Source: Piscicola geometra (Eukaryota > Annelida > Clitellata > Hirudinida > Piscicolidae). From it: DNA of 64,000 bases. The translations under genes were made by a program, and so were the position numbers. The notes under the pieces were generated by a model. It was not told where the DNA came from. It was given only the letters and a program-made list of their open reading frames with translations, and ran no database searches. The DNA lies in assembly GCA_943735955.1 (NCBI GenBank), contig OX030960.1:6072035-6136034 (forward strand), given 5' to 3'. Within the stretch, counting starts at the first letter, position 1; the number at the start of each line of letters is the position of its first letter. Shown one piece after another: positions 1 through 13,900 of the stretch.

Positions 1-89
1 GTCGCACAAAACAATAACTGTCATTCTTTGAATTAAAAGTATAATAAATTAAACCAATCAAAATAAAGACAATATATAGTAAGTAGAAA

Positions 90-790
<701 letters not shown>

Positions 791-865
791 CGGGAAAAAA
801 CATTTCGGGAACGGGACGAGACTGGGAATGAAAAATCGTCCATGTCCGACCTCTACTCTGGCGCA
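791..865. mobile_element. Terminal fragment of a hAT-like short element
   Basis: The stretch directly after the AGT array, rich in GGGAACGGGACG and ending in CATGTCCGACCTCTA, matches the right end of a short element at 44519-44752. The inner part and left end of this copy are not recognisable; the trinucleotide array may have replaced them. Confidence 0.5.
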
Positions 866-1889
866 TAGGAATCATTGTAACATGGCCTACGTCTGTCAGG
901 CTGTGTGTAGTATAGAAAGAAAAAAAACGGGAAAAACAGAATTTTTAATGGTTAAGAGTTGCCACATCGTTAGATGATTCAAAAAATAAAATTTGTAAAA
1001 ATTGAAAGTGTTGTAGAATCTAGTAGAAGATAAACTTCCAAAACTATACAGTCTTCACCAAACAAGAATCTACGAACACATTTAACTACAGATTCTGAAT
1101 ATGAAAATATCTCAATGATTGCTAAATCATTCATTCAACGTTATAGAACAGAATCTGAGGTAGGCTTCTTGCTTGGTGGCAACAACATGAAAAAGCGAAA
1201 CTTGCAAGAAAATACTTTTAATCTTTTACAATTACAATTCCATGGGAACGTCTGTTCTGCTTGTCAGGGCACATGTAGGAACACTTTTTTCTTGAGTAAC
1301 TAGCTCAAATAGGATGTGTGACATTTGCAATTTTTGATAATTTATGGATTAATTTTTTTCTTTCAAATGTGGATTACTTTTATAAATAAATTTTGATGAA
1401 ATTTCAATAGTTTCTAATACATTTTGACTTTAAAAAAATGTAAAACACTATTTTATATTAATTTCAAATAGGCTAAAAACATTGCGCTAAAACATTAACT
1501 TTCGAATAAAATGTTTAAACGTTCGATTAACGGCGATTAAAATTTTTATTTGTGTAACAACTTCCATTTTTAAGACATTTAAAAAATAACGGTTAATTAT
1601 AACGCTTTATTTATCTTTTTTTATCAAGATATTTAACAAATCTTACTTTCAGATTCAAGGAAAACTTGCTCCCAGCGATGAAAGTTGAGGCAGGTTCGTT
1701 GCTGCTTGGAGTAATGCAGGGATAGTTACAGTTTTCAAAGTCAACTGTGCTTTTTATAAACTTCAGGGCACAGTAACAGTTAGAACCCTAGGCGGAGATG
1801 ACGATCAGTGAAAGCATGGACTAATGATGGTAATAAATTGAATAATAAATTTTTAACAGATTTAAAAAACTTAAATTTAAGTCAAATTC
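866..1889. other. AT-rich, no gene seen
   Basis: There are no open frames with splice-consistent structure. The 62-codon frame at 1115-1303 resembles no family I recognise. Confidence 0.5.
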
Positions 1890-2158
1890 TTAAATAGGCA
1901 AATTAAAAATCAAAAACTTTCGCACATCAATGAACGCGTACGTAAACTGTTTCGTGCGGCAATGGAGGCGACAGCTGTGCACGCTCTTGTACTTTTCATC
2001 ATACCATTGAGTTACCACGGCCCTGAGCTGGTCGGTTACTGCAGCCCTTTCTTGACAATCGAGCGTTATTGAGGTCAAACGGTGGTGGAAGCCCTTGTCT
2101 TTACCAGAGGCTTGCTTCCAAGCTTCTTCTTCCTTGTAGGCCCTTAGTTGTTCTTCAC
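1890..2158 (-). CDS. Possible terminal exon of a dynein-light-chain-like (LC8-type) protein
   Basis: An acceptor (AATGTAG) precedes about 90 codons ending in a stop. The C-terminal half (VVTQWYDEKYKSVHSC, then FTYAFIDVRKFLIFNL) resembles the LC8 dynein light chain C-terminus: a helix followed by a W/HxC strand and a final hydrophobic strand. The preceding 40 residues are charged and unlike canonical LC8. I could not find an upstream exon with a start codon on this strand, so it may be one exon of a longer gene or a remnant. The family call rests on a pattern match, not an alignment. Confidence 0.35.
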
Positions 2159-2427
2159 CTACATTTTTGGTTAGTTGAAATAAAATATTTAATTGAGAAT
2201 TACTTTTTTTTGAAGTTCTGTTAGTTATTATCTTAGAAGTGTAAATAAACTTTAATAATTTCATTTTGAATGGATCTAAAAGAGTTTGAGTTTAGACTTC
2301 GAATGCTGGTAAATTCAATTTGACGTTTACAACTTAGAGTGTATAACTTGTATACTATAAGTCAGCTTGAAAATCAATGTCTGACATCTCTTTGAATTGT
2401 TATTCAAAAATTACTCGTACATTTCAG

Positions 2428-2690
2428 GTGCGAGCACAGAAAAAGTACACTGAAGCGAATGAAAGCATCAAGCGAAGCATCAGAACTACTTTTAAAAGCT
2501 GACAATAGATGCGGAAAATGCAGCTTACTAAAACAGAAGCAAGGGTCTGTACTTCATTACCAAAAGAATGGCAGGAAAGCATGTTGAAGTAGAGTACAAA
2601 AATAGAAAGATAAGAAACAGGAAAAAAATGTCTGTCGATCAAGTGCTGCGTTTCGGAAAGGAAGATATAAAACAACAACAAAACGGTAGA
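2428..2690 (+). mobile_element. LINE relic (region between endonuclease and RT)
   Basis: Broken frames read AQKKYTEANESIKRSIRTTF and, in another frame, GLYFITKRMAGKHVEVEYKN. Both resemble the linker of RTE/CR1-type non-LTR elements just before the reverse transcriptase (Y-x-EANxxVKxSIRxxK, then LYxITKxLAGK). Stops and frame changes show it is dead. The sequence to about 3050 may belong to the same copy, but I cannot align it. Confidence 0.5.
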
Positions 2691-3925
2691 TCTGCATGAC
2701 TTTACTACTTCATACTAACTTTACAGCGAGATAAGGTGATAAGTCCTAAAAGAATAGAAAGAAGGAAATTCTTAAACCTCTCCAATAATAGTGACTCCAG
2801 TTCTTGTTCAAAATACCAAATAATATTGTTTTGGGTGTCCAATTACCTCTGACTGAACAGAATGACAAATCTAGTAGTCACATCTCAGAGATCAAGAACA
2901 GGTGCAGGAGAAAACTAACCTATAAGTTATCGCAGACAACTCAGGTAGAATTAGATCAACAGAGACAAAATCAAAGTAATAAAAAATGTTTCCAACAAAA
3001 ATACACTCATCAGAGTCAAAGTTGAAGTGCTAGAGAAGGAAGACCGTTTCACCTACAATGACAGCCTATTCAGTAATACTGAATCAGTACTCATGGAGGA
3101 ATAGGGTTCTAATATCTTGGTTCTATACTTTTTAAATTCTGATGGCGTGTAATCAATACAGATGTTGCTATTTCAAAGCAATACGATCCACCCTACTCAA
3201 GTGCCGCTATTGTTCTTTCTATGGCCAGATAATAAAACATCATCTGCAAAAAGTAATTTTATTCATCACTATGAAATACTTATTGAAATTCCTGCTGAAA
3301 ATTTTGCTACTGGATCTTAGGCTGCTGTGTGCTCTATCTGAATTTAAAAACTAACCATGGCTATGCTAACAACATGGCGTGTCTTTTCACTTTTCGTAAT
3401 TTGCTATTAATTACTTACTAACATTAACTTTTTCAAATTAATTATGTATTTTTATTTTATAAATTATTTCGCTCAGTCTAATTATTTCCCAACTTTTTTC
3501 ATTCTCATTGCTCCTAACTTGTCTACCAAATCTCGTTGATCTTTTTACATTAACTTTGACTTCATCTAGGTTAGCCTACTCATCGTCACAACTTCTTGAA
3601 ATCCGTTCTCAAATCACCACTCGAGTCTATAAACAATTACAAAATACATAATTTATCAAAAAAATCTGGAAACCAAAACCAAACTCAAACTTATCTAAAT
3701 CTCCACCAAACTCCTCTCTAAACTCGTATACATCTCCACCAAACTCATTTAAATCTTCACCAACACAAAATAGCAGGCTTAAATAATAAAATAGTGTCAA
3801 TCAACTAAAATTAGGTTCTTTAAATACCAGGTTTGCCGTTAAAAAAGCAGGCCTGTCACATGACTTAATTAATGAGCATAAGCTAGACATGCTATGTCTT
3901 CCAGATGCGCGAATGCCTTCAGACT

Positions 3926-3992
3926 AGAGGTTTGACCGGGTACCCGATCCGACCGGGTACCCACGAGTACCTGCGGGACTCCCGCGGGAATT
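3926..3992. mobile_element. Left-terminal fragment of the hAT-like short element
   Basis: TAGAGGTTTGACCGGGTACC followed by CGATCCGACC matches the left end of the element at 44519 (TAGAGGTCGGACCAGGTACC). It is GC-rich against very AT-rich surroundings. I found no matching right end nearby. Confidence 0.5.
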
Positions 3993-6157
3993 CATTTAAC
4001 CTGTTTTTATCTTTTTTCATTCAATAATTTTTCAGACGTTTTTTAACAATATTTATTTTTAAATATCCAATTTTATGGAAAACAAACCTGGTTTTTTGGT
4101 CGTATTTTTTTGTCCTTTATTAACCGACTAATGAAAATGATTTCATAAATTAAACAATAGACTAAAACATTTCAAAAATAAATTTCATAAAATATTTTTT
4201 CTAAATTTAGATTTAAAAAAATTGTACTTGTGCTCTTCGGTCTTTTTTTTCTGAAATATAAATAAATAAAACTAATGAAATGCATAAAAAGATTTAAAAT
4301 CAATTGAAAAAGCTTATGAATTAATAATCTCTTTAAGATAAAACATACGTATTGTTTTTAAAATCCTATTTTCTAAAGAGAATATGAAAATTAAAGTCTT
4401 ACCACCAAGTGTGTAAGCGATGCAAATATAAGTTACGATGAAAGCTATTTTTAGTGAAAGAACCCTTTTGGAAGAAACGTGAAAAATCAACATTTTAATT
4501 TTTGCTTTAATTTAACAAACTTTTTTATTGTCAGTTGTTTTATGACGTAGTGACATTTTGTAGCGTTTTTTGAATATAGATTCCAACACGTTATTTATTT
4601 ATTAGGAAAATATTATAGAAATAAATTCTCATTTTATCATTTTTTTAAGGTTGAAAAAATAGTTACTAAATAAAATGAAGAAATAAAAATAAATAACAAA
4701 ATGTTACAACCGTTGAATCACTGAGCCAACTTTAAACTTGTGAAAAAATTTTGATTTTTCAATAAATCATTTCAAAATTTTAGTTTTTATGAAACCTTAT
4801 AGTTCAATAGACGAATTTTAAATTCCAACCTCCACCATCGAACATGCAAAGGAATTAATCTTTTATTGTAATTTATTTTATTGAAATTAAAGACGCGAGT
4901 AGGCAATATAAGGAAATGCTTTTCATCTCCATCTTTGAGCAAAGAATGCCCATCGAAACACCATCATTTCATTGTTCCATTAATATTTCTGCTAAGAATG
5001 TTCATCATTTCACTTTTTTTAATACTTTAAAGGGATGTGTTAACGATGTGATATCTAGGCATGCGATCGTATTAATGGAATACAAGAATGTACAATCCAT
5101 TCTATATATAACTTCCACTTCTCGAAGAAAAGCTTTATAATTCTTATAATTCTTTTTAAATAAAGAAACGCGTGGAGTGCTGAAGCCTCAGCGAAAACAT
5201 TTCACCACACAACTTATTAAACCGAAAACTAAACAAAAATAATTTTTAGAGTTTGTGTATAGGATCTCTATAATAAGTTTAGAAGGCTCTAAAAAATCTA
5301 ATTTGTACTTCTTTCAAGGTTTTAACGTTAAAAAATAATATAAATAGCTACACACGATTTCAATTAGCAAATAGCTTTAGAAACCTTTTTAGACTTATTG
5401 TAGAACAAGCACACATTTGGCATCAGCCGCCATTCCCAAACGCTTGTTTACAGTCAAACAACCATAAACAATTTTGAAAGCTTCTATTAAAAAAAAGAAT
5501 TTAAAAGCTATTTCTTGTTAAGATACTGGAAAATAGATTTAAAAACACGTTATGATTAAACAAGAGGGCATCTTTATAGTAAAGGTTGTACCACCATAAA
5601 ACTTTTAAAAACTGTTTGAATTGAGAAAGGTCAAAACCATTGAGAGCAACAAACGCTTGTATCTTTTCTTCATTATCTTTGAACAACCTCCATTCTGTTA
5701 TGAAGTATGCGCGTATAGTGTAAAATATTCACCCCATGCACAACAGACATTACCATCGTATAGTGAAAAACTCATGAGTGTATATAATATAAAAACATCA
5801 TCAATTTAGAAAGATAGTAGTGAAATATAGTTCTATACATAAATACATGGTATAGTAGTGTATAAAAGAAGAAGGATGTTAGACTGTTAAGAATGTTTCT
5901 AAAGCAGCATTACTTGCTGGGGGAGCTACTTAAGCGCATTGCTCGCAATTCTTAGCTGTTCCTTCTGCTATGTTTTAAGTACTTTAGCTTCCGGCTCAGT
6001 TATCTTCTCAAAAGTAATTAAAAGTTTATTCAAACTTTTTCATTATCACGGTAAACTTTTTAAAGTATTTCGTGGTAAAATATACCTTTTTAATAAAGCT
6101 AAAAGCCTCATAACATTCCTAACCACAAACGCCATTAAATATATTTTCAATCGACAG
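3993..6157. other. AT-rich intergenic DNA upstream of the FHL gene
   Basis: Mostly homopolymer-rich AT sequence with short frames that resemble nothing known. The promoter and any untranslated exon of the LIM gene presumably lie near the 3' end, but no convincing core element is visible. Confidence 0.4.
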
Positions 6158-7819
6158 ATGGAAGTCCAGTTTCAAGCATCACAACAGCATGAGCAGCAAG
6201 GAGGCATGCCTCAACCACAACAAGTAGATACCGCTAATGCGACCTTCGTCATGGACGTGGGAGGAGGTGCCGGAGTTCAGCAGGTTGGTCTGGCGTGCTC
6301 TGACTGTGCTCTCAACCTCACCGGGCATCGTTACATCGTGAAAGACGAAAAGCCACATTGTATCAAGTGCTACGAACAAATCTACTCCAACGAATGCTTT
6401 GCATGCAAATCTAAAATTGGAACCGATGCGAAAGTACGTTTAAAGTTTCAGAGTCAACTTAGTGGCTTTGACTGATGTTTATAAAAAAAATAACTTTGAA
6501 GAGATTGTAAGTTAAAAATTATAAATAGGGTTTCTTTTAAATACTCATAATTTTGAAACTTAAACAAATTTTTAAAAACTTTTCTAAAACAAAGGTTAAA
6601 ACCCAACCCACACACACTACCAGGACTTATCGTACAAAGAACGTCACTGGCACGAGCAGTGTTTCAAGTGCCAATCCTGCTCAGTCAGTCTGGGTGACAA
6701 GTCCTTCGCCTCGAAGGATGATGCAGTCTTTTGTCCTGAGTGCTATGACAACAACTTCGCTCTTAGATGTGACGCCTGTGGAAATGTTTTCAAGGGAGGT
6801 TTGTGAGCTACAACTTTTACAGTTTATATATTCAATAAAGAATGTTTTCAACGATAGTTTTTTGAGAGCTTTGATTGAAATTAGAAATTCAGTCATTCGT
6901 AAATTAATTTTGATTTTCCCATAGACATTGTTATGAGTCAATCATTCCAGGCATGAAGAAGTACGAGTTCCAAGGCAAGAACTACCACGAAGAATGCTTC
7001 TTGTGCAAGTCGTGCATGCAACCCATTGGAGTGAAGACGTTTATTCCGAAAGACAACCAGCCCATCTGTGTGCCGTGCTACGAAGAAAAGTTCGCTCAGA
7101 AATGCGTTCACTGCACCAAGGTTTTTGAAGATTTTAAAATTTACTTGTTTAATTGAAAAAAAACTTTAAGTTTAAGTTTTGTTTATTTATTTAGTTATAT
7201 ACTCAGCTTCTGTTTCTTCAAGGTGATTAACAAAGGAGGACTTATTTACAAAGAGACTCCATGGCACAAGGTTAAAACTAAAATTATAGAACCTTAAACT
7301 TTAGATATCTATATTTTTTAACATTTTTGTTACAAAATATTTGTCAAAAGTTATTTAAAAACTTCACTTTTATCCAAAAAAACCATCCGCACACCCATTT
7401 AACCGCCCGCTCAAACTTGCAGGAATGCTTCACATGCACCAACTGCAACAAGCAACTGGCCGGCGAGAAGTTCACCAGCCAAGAAGACAAGCCTTACTGC
7501 GCTGACTGCTTTGCCCAGCTCTTCGCCAAGAAGTGCTGCAGATGTACACGACCCGTTACTGGTCAGTGTTTGGAAATGGTTGAGTTTCGATAGAAAGTGG
7601 GTTTTTAAAAATAATTGCAGAAAATATAAAACCAATTAAATTTATTCACTAATATTTTTTTTTCAAGGCTTGGGAACTACAAAGTTTATTTCTTTCGACG
7701 ACCGTCACTGGCACAACGATTGCTTCCAGTGCTACAAATGCACCACTCCTTTGGTGGGTAGAGGATTTCTGGTCAATGGTCTGGACATCCACTGCCCCAA
7801 CTGCGCTAAGGCTTGTTAG
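6158..7819 (+). CDS. Four-and-a-half LIM domain protein (FHL/Limpet type), 319 aa
   Basis: Six coding exons: 6158-6433, 6624-6798, 6951-7120, 7223-7270, 7423-7561, 7668-7819 (960 nt in phase). After a Gln-rich N-terminus the protein has a half LIM finger (CSDC at 47-50, HCIKC at 67-71). Four full LIM domains follow, starting at about C80, C141, C202 and C261, each with the W-H-x2-C or Y-H-x2-C centre (HWHEQC, NYHEEC, PWHKEC, HWHNDC) and ending in C-x2-C. The last ends CPNCAKAC. Half plus four LIMs is diagnostic of FHL proteins, zinc-binding scaffolds of muscle, cytoskeleton and nucleus. I chose 6158 because it is the first ATG in the frame; upstream codons are non-ATG. Vertebrate FHL proteins are about 280 aa, so the length fits with a longer N-terminus. 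An AATAAA-like signal lies near 8103. Confidence 0.93.
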
Positions 7820-9102
7820 TTTGAAGACGAAGAGCAGAAGAATAAGATAGGAAGGTAGAGAAGAGCGAAAAGAATGGATTGAGTGAAGAAAGTAGTTTTG
7901 GGCTAAAATGATAGTAGCATTAGAAAATAATATTTGGAAATGATAAATGAAACAACAATTTTGAAGACTTTGTGCTGCATTATCGTTATGAGAATACGAA
8001 TTTCAATCGTTGTAATATTATTATTACTTACTAATATGAGATATTTTGCTTGAATCGTCATTATATTTGTCTTGTTTCATAAAAATATAATTATATTTTG
8101 AAAAATAAACTTCAAGAAAGTTTCATTAAAAATTCAAAAAAATATGTAAGTTTTTTTAAAGAAAACTAACATAATATCCTCCAAGGAAGACGCGTTGCTT
8201 ATTACGATATTAAATATACACGTTCACGTCTCGAACAATTATAAACGGAAAATGGTTTTCATATTGATTTCAAAAATCAAATTTTTCTTAAAACAAACAT
8301 TTTTTAGAAAATGTTCAAAAAAATTGAAAGCTGTCTAATATCAAGGTATTCTTTTGGAACACATTAATTAACTGAATGATCAAATAATGCATTGTCATTT
8401 GCTTTTTAAAGCTAATATCTAGAAAAATCTGAAAAATATTTTTAGTGTGTGAACTGAAACTGCTTTTTAAGTTTAAACTTTTAAATTCTCAAAACAAACA
8501 TGGTAAAAAATCTTTTATTAAATTATTTTCTTTTTGAGAGAACCAAGACATTTGCAGAAAAGGGCAGAGAATATATAGAAATATCAGTCACATTTCAAGT
8601 CAGGTCTAAGAATATTGTCGAAGGAAAACCTTTCGAATAAGCTTTTCATGGCCTTTAGTGAAAATATGATAAATGAATGCTTTTTTCATAAAAACGTTTG
8701 ATATTTAGAAATTTTACGATTATCTTTTCATTAAATTTTTTTAAAAATTAAATTCTTTAATCAATTAAAAGAGAAGAAAAAATTCAAATTGAGCACTTTC
8801 ATCGCTATTTCTAGCTTTTTTGTATAAAAAACCCAGAAATATTATTTAAATCTTCATTTCAACATTATTTATGACTGAAAATATTGAAATATTTTACATA
8901 AAAGTCATTTTTTAAGAAATTGTCCGTTTCAATTGATTAATTGACAGCTGTGAACACCACTAATACCACAACACTGATAATAACTCCTTTTTCATAATCA
9001 GTTTATTTTAATTCACATTTTAACTTTTATTCTTAATCATTTTTGTCTAAAAATTCAATTCTATTCAAAATACTTCTTGATACATATTAATTTAATTCCT
9101 TT
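7820..9102. other. 3' flank of the FHL gene, AT-rich
   Basis: It probably holds the 3' UTR of the LIM gene (AATAAA near 8103) and, on the other strand, the 3' UTR of the peptide precursor. No other coding signal is seen. Confidence 0.5.
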
Positions 9103-9581
9103 TTATGACCTTTTCTTCAGCAAGAAGGAGCCAACAGAGTCCAAGCCTCTCTTGTTCTCGTGGTACCTTCCTGCATTGTAGAAACTTACAATACTGTCGT
9201 AAAGACCACGGTTCTTCAAGTTTGCCCTTCTGCGACCCTCCACCATTCTGCCATATGCTTCCGCAAATCCTTTCATTTCTTCGCTTTCTTCGTCTTCGTT
9301 ACTATCTCCATCGACTTCTTCATATCTGCCAATGTATCTGTTGTTGACAATGCCAGATTGAACCTGGGCTCTAGGAGACTCTAGTTCTCTGATACCCTGG
9401 ATCGACAACACCAAACTGCATTGGTGTAGAAATTTTATCAATATTTTTCTGTAATTTAAGAAAAATATTTTTTCAAACAAAGATGTTTATAAAGGTTTTA
9501 AAATGAATTATTAAGTAATAATAAAAATGAGATAAACCCTGATAAAAGAAAAAATGGTAAGAAGCTTGCGTGACTCTTCAT
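9103..9581 (-). CDS. Secreted precursor with dibasic sites, candidate neuropeptide prohormone, 118 aa
   Basis: Two coding exons: 9581-9538 and 9415-9103 (357 nt in phase; donor GTTTAT, acceptor AATGCAG). The first exon gives MKSHASFLPFFLLSG; joined to LVLSIQG it makes a classic signal peptide. Next comes an acidic spacer (GDSNEDEESEEM), then basic cleavage sites: EGRRR, KNR, NKR and KKRS. Between the sites lie GLYDSIVSFYNAGRYHE and GLDSVGSFLL, which share a GL-(Y)-DS-(I/V)-x-SF core and so look like two related peptide copies. LDS(I/V)G-type cores occur in orcokinin B and pedal-peptide families, but I cannot assign it. An acceptor (TTTCCAG) 25 bp upstream of the ATG suggests a non-coding first exon near 9730-9800, with a TATA-like ATATATAG further up. 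Function is inferred from architecture only. Confidence 0.7.
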
Positions 9582-10979
9582 GTCAAAAACCTTCAAATAT
9601 ATCTGACTGGAAATATTATATAAATTTAGAAGCTTTAATGGATTTTTTATTCACTAATATTTGCATAAAAACAACTTTTAAAACTTAAAAAAGTTATTAT
9701 CCAGAAATAAAACACTCAAGTTAGAATACCTTGAAAATGCTTTGCTATTCTTCGGAACAAAATCCGGTTCTCAGTCGACGAGTTGAAGCTATAAATAATA
9801 GTCAGTATGTCTATATATACACTTATACATGGCACCACGTACGAAGTAGTCTCATCACGGAACATAGGCATTCGCAAGTTGGAGTCATTTCCAACGGAGC
9901 AGGAAGCCTATTGCACGGACAACGTGCCTAAATGACCAAAACCATTACTCACAATTAGTGTTGATCGTAGTGCGCGAGAAAAGACTCGAATTAAAAAAGG
10001 CTTTCTTCACGCCCTCGGGCGCTCGTAAAGTTAGAAGACTGCCGATAGGGTGCCTCAATCACCACCAAATGAACGCCAAAACAAAGAATTCTAAAAAGAA
10101 GAACGACTGTGTATTTTTATATATCTTTATATATCTGTTTGAGATAAATGTAAATTGAGGATTGTGGAATCATTAAATTGATCGTTTCGTTGTATCTACA
10201 ATTCAAATTCATCCATTAAATTTAACTATTCTTTTAGCTGCAAACCCGATTCTCACTTGTGACCTGATCCTACATAATTCAAGATAATTTTAGCCATCTG
10301 TTAAAAATGTGAAATAAATACTTAAATAAATTTTTTAGAACCTTTAAATAATTTGGTCATCATTAAAAGCAATAAATAATCATCTTTAGAAGGGTTTAAG
10401 ATATTTAAGATATTTTTATATTTTATTATATTACTTTTTTCAATCAACTGAAAATGTATTATTTATTATTACTTAAATATCACAATCACATAACACAGTT
10501 CGACTACAGATTGGTAAATAAATCAAAAGAGTTCTGAAATAATATTTTGGATCGTAATCAAGCTGAATACTATCATTTAGAAATGAGATTTATGTGCGTT
10601 TAAGGGTATGATGTGAGAAAAAATAGGTTGTTTAAAAAAACAATAAGTTGCTCATTTGGCGTCTTCATAGAATACTTTGAGTTCACAAATATTTTGCTTT
10701 AAAATGAATAATTAATTAGTAAGCATTGACTTTGTCTGGAAACAAAAAAGTGCAAAAGTATAATGTTTTCAAGTTTAAATCTTGTAAACAAACAAATTTA
10801 AAATTACGACAATCTTATTCGTTAATTTCCAAAAAAACTGTAACTAAGTGTGATCAGTACACAAATGCACCATAACTCATCTTAAATATGACTATAATTA
10901 CAAAATAAAATACTTTAATTAATTGATTATACTGTATATTCCACAAAGGTAGAAGTGTTTAATTTAACTCCAATTGTCT
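9582..10979. other. Upstream region of the peptide precursor and 3' flank of TH
   Basis: It may carry a non-coding first exon of the precursor (minus strand, donor at about 9729, TATA-like sequence around 9815-9825). The rest is AT-rich with no gene seen. Confidence 0.4.
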
Positions 10980-13900
10980 TCACTGCAGTTTTTGCAAAGC
11001 ACTGGCCAAAAGGTGCAAATCTTCGCTGATGTCTCTGGCTAGCCGTTGGAGGGTAGAAAGCTGAGAGAGATCTTGCAGGGTGTTGGTGTAAGGTTCGAAG
11101 CGGAAGGAGGCGGCTTTGTTGAGTTTGCGAGTGTAATCACTAGAAATGAAGGGTAATGGCAGTGTTTGGTAGATGGAGATTGAAACATAAATTGGTAAAT
11201 TGATGGAAGAAGATAAATGGGGTTTTTTAAGCAGTAAACTTAAATATGTATTTAGTAAAAAAAAGCCAGCATAAAAATAGAAGTAAACGCAGAAAGTAAA
11301 AGCAGAAGACATTCGAAAGTGCTAAAAATAACGAGTTTGATTAAAAAGACATAATGTCTTAAAGTTTCTAATGGCAGTCTGATTGTATTCAGTCCACGTA
11401 AGGTTTTTCTTCGAAAAAAGATATTTTTTTATTTAAAGATTTTATTTAAAGATATTTATGAGTAAAGGTTGGTTTATGGTTATTCATAGGTTTTCACAGA
11501 TATTTGAAAAATTATTCAAATTTTTTACAAATATTTTAACATGTTTGCAGTATCAATTTTTTGAAGCAAAAATCTAAACTTACCAAACTTTCTTTTTCAT
11601 GTCTTCAAAAGACTCAGCCACAAAGTAGACTTCTTGGAACTTCTGGTCATCGTAAGTCTGCACTGACACTTCGGATACATCGAAAGGGACCTAAAGTAGT
11701 TTTGAAAAAAAGTTGTAAAGAAATTATTTCTCAACAATTTTTTGTCATATCCCAAAAAGGTCATAATTGAAAACTCGATTTTTTATTAAGATAATATTTT
11801 AATAATAAGACAACCTTCTTGGGTTTGTCAGTGAGGGCGTATTGGAGTTCTCCGAAAGAAGTCAGAAGGCCAGCTCCGTAAGCCTTCAGTGATTCTTCTT
11901 CCCTGCACAAGCCATACTCCACTGTGAACCAGTACAGCTAGAACAAACAGTAAAACATAAAATACAATATCTTTGCCAAATATGCCTAATTTTTCCTAAT
12001 TTAGTTCATTTAAAACATGTAAAATCTTTGAAATATCCTAACTACAACTTATGTTCTGGTATTCTAAACATACAGTAGACAGATTTTTGATCTCTTGGTC
12101 ACTGGCTCCTAGTGAAGCGATGCCTATCTGCTGTGAAAACTGAGCAAACTCAGGATCAGCCAGCATTGGAACATGACCCAGCAGCTCATGGATGCAGTCT
12201 CTATAATGGGGAAAAATAGGAAATCATATTACAAGGAGTAGAAGAAGCAAGGAAATGAAATTTTAAAAAATAAATAAAGAAAAAATAAAAATATTAAATT
12301 AAATTTTTAAAATTCACAATTTAAATTAGTGGAAAACGGACGGTTCAATGGAGTATTCTGGTCTGGAAGGATGTCTAACGTACTGAGTGCTCTGGAACAC
12401 TCGGAAAGCCAGACTGGCTAGGAAATCTCTAGCGGATACTAGGCCGCCCACTGGCTTCAAGCGGAAGCCTGTTTTGTCTTTTGGGTGAATGGGAATGTAG
12501 ATTGAAAAGTAGGTAAATTAGTGGGTTTTTAATTAAAATACAACAATTTAAAAAATTAGTTTTGAACGAGTTAAATAAAAATAGTTTTTTATCTATTTTA
12601 AATATCAAAGTTTGATAAAGCCTCGTTTTCACAATAAAACTTACTCTTTAGAAACCTGGACACGTCTTCCAACTGAGGAATGTGAGTGCTAGAATAAACT
12701 CCGTTTTTCTCTAGCAATTGCAAGGCTTCCAGGTGCTGTCTGCAGGCGTGTGTCTTGTAAAGAGTACTCAGTTTTTCATACACATGAGTCCTTGGGTGGA
12801 ATGGTGGAGGTTGGAAAGATCATTTTTGAGATAACATTTTAAGTATGTAATTTTGTCAAGCTATGACAAATTTATTCATTTGTGTTACCATGTCTTAACT
12901 TCTTCTTCTGTATATTCCACTGAAGCAATGACACCACCACTGAAAAATGTTAAGACCACCTAAGCATTTCAATCTTTGGCTTAGTCAAAACCACTTGTTT
13001 ACATTACTTTTTTACATCAGTCATCATCAAACAACCTCAGCTTACAGCAAATCAGCCAAATAACTTATCAGTAAAATTTCAATGAAAAAAATTTCTAAAA
13101 CCTAGTAAAACCGTTAAACGGATGAGTTTTTTACCTTTTATAAGTCAAAGCCAGACTGGCTATTTTCTCTCTGCGTTCTCTGTAAACAGAATCTGTATAG
13201 CCCTGGAAATCCCAATAATTTATTGAAAGATATACTAAACCTAAACTAGAATTGAATAAAAACGTATTTAATAAAAACTAACTTCATCATATATTCATCA
13301 TAATATAGTCATGCTCACAGGGTGTTGCTGATCGAGACTGGGTTCGTACATGCATATCAAGTGGCTGCAGTCGTCCAGATCCTCCAGACAACGGGGAACT
13401 TCGACTGAAAAGAGGAAAGTTCAATCAGTGAAAAGCAATCCAATTTTACCTTTTTTTTGAATATAAAAACAGAATTTAATTCAAAATTATAATTATAATT
13501 CATGAAATTAAATTCTTCTTGTAAACACATTTAAATTCATTCATACCTTGGTTTTCTTCGGATAGGAGCTTTCTCACTATAATTTTTGCAATATTCTCAT
13601 TTTTAAGTTCATAAAGCTTTTTGATAATATTCGGTTTCCCTCTGAATTCGACCATTACTTCTTCACGATCCGAATTTGTCTTTTTTTCTCTCTTTGAGAC
13701 TGATGCAATGACAGCCTCCATTTCCTAGTGAAGGATGAAAAACCGTTAACAGTAAAATCTTAAAAAATGCATTGAAAATTCCGAAAATTCAAAGTATGTA
13801 CAAGTTGTAAATTGTACAATACACATTGTACTTTTTTTAGATATATTGAAAAAGTCTGAACGCACTCTCAAACTTCTATAACCAGATTTTTCGCGTTCCT

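Noticed and set aside
9105..9384. Plus-strand frames opposite the peptide precursor
   Set aside because: These are antisense shadows; the minus strand has a signal peptide, splice sites and cleavage sites.
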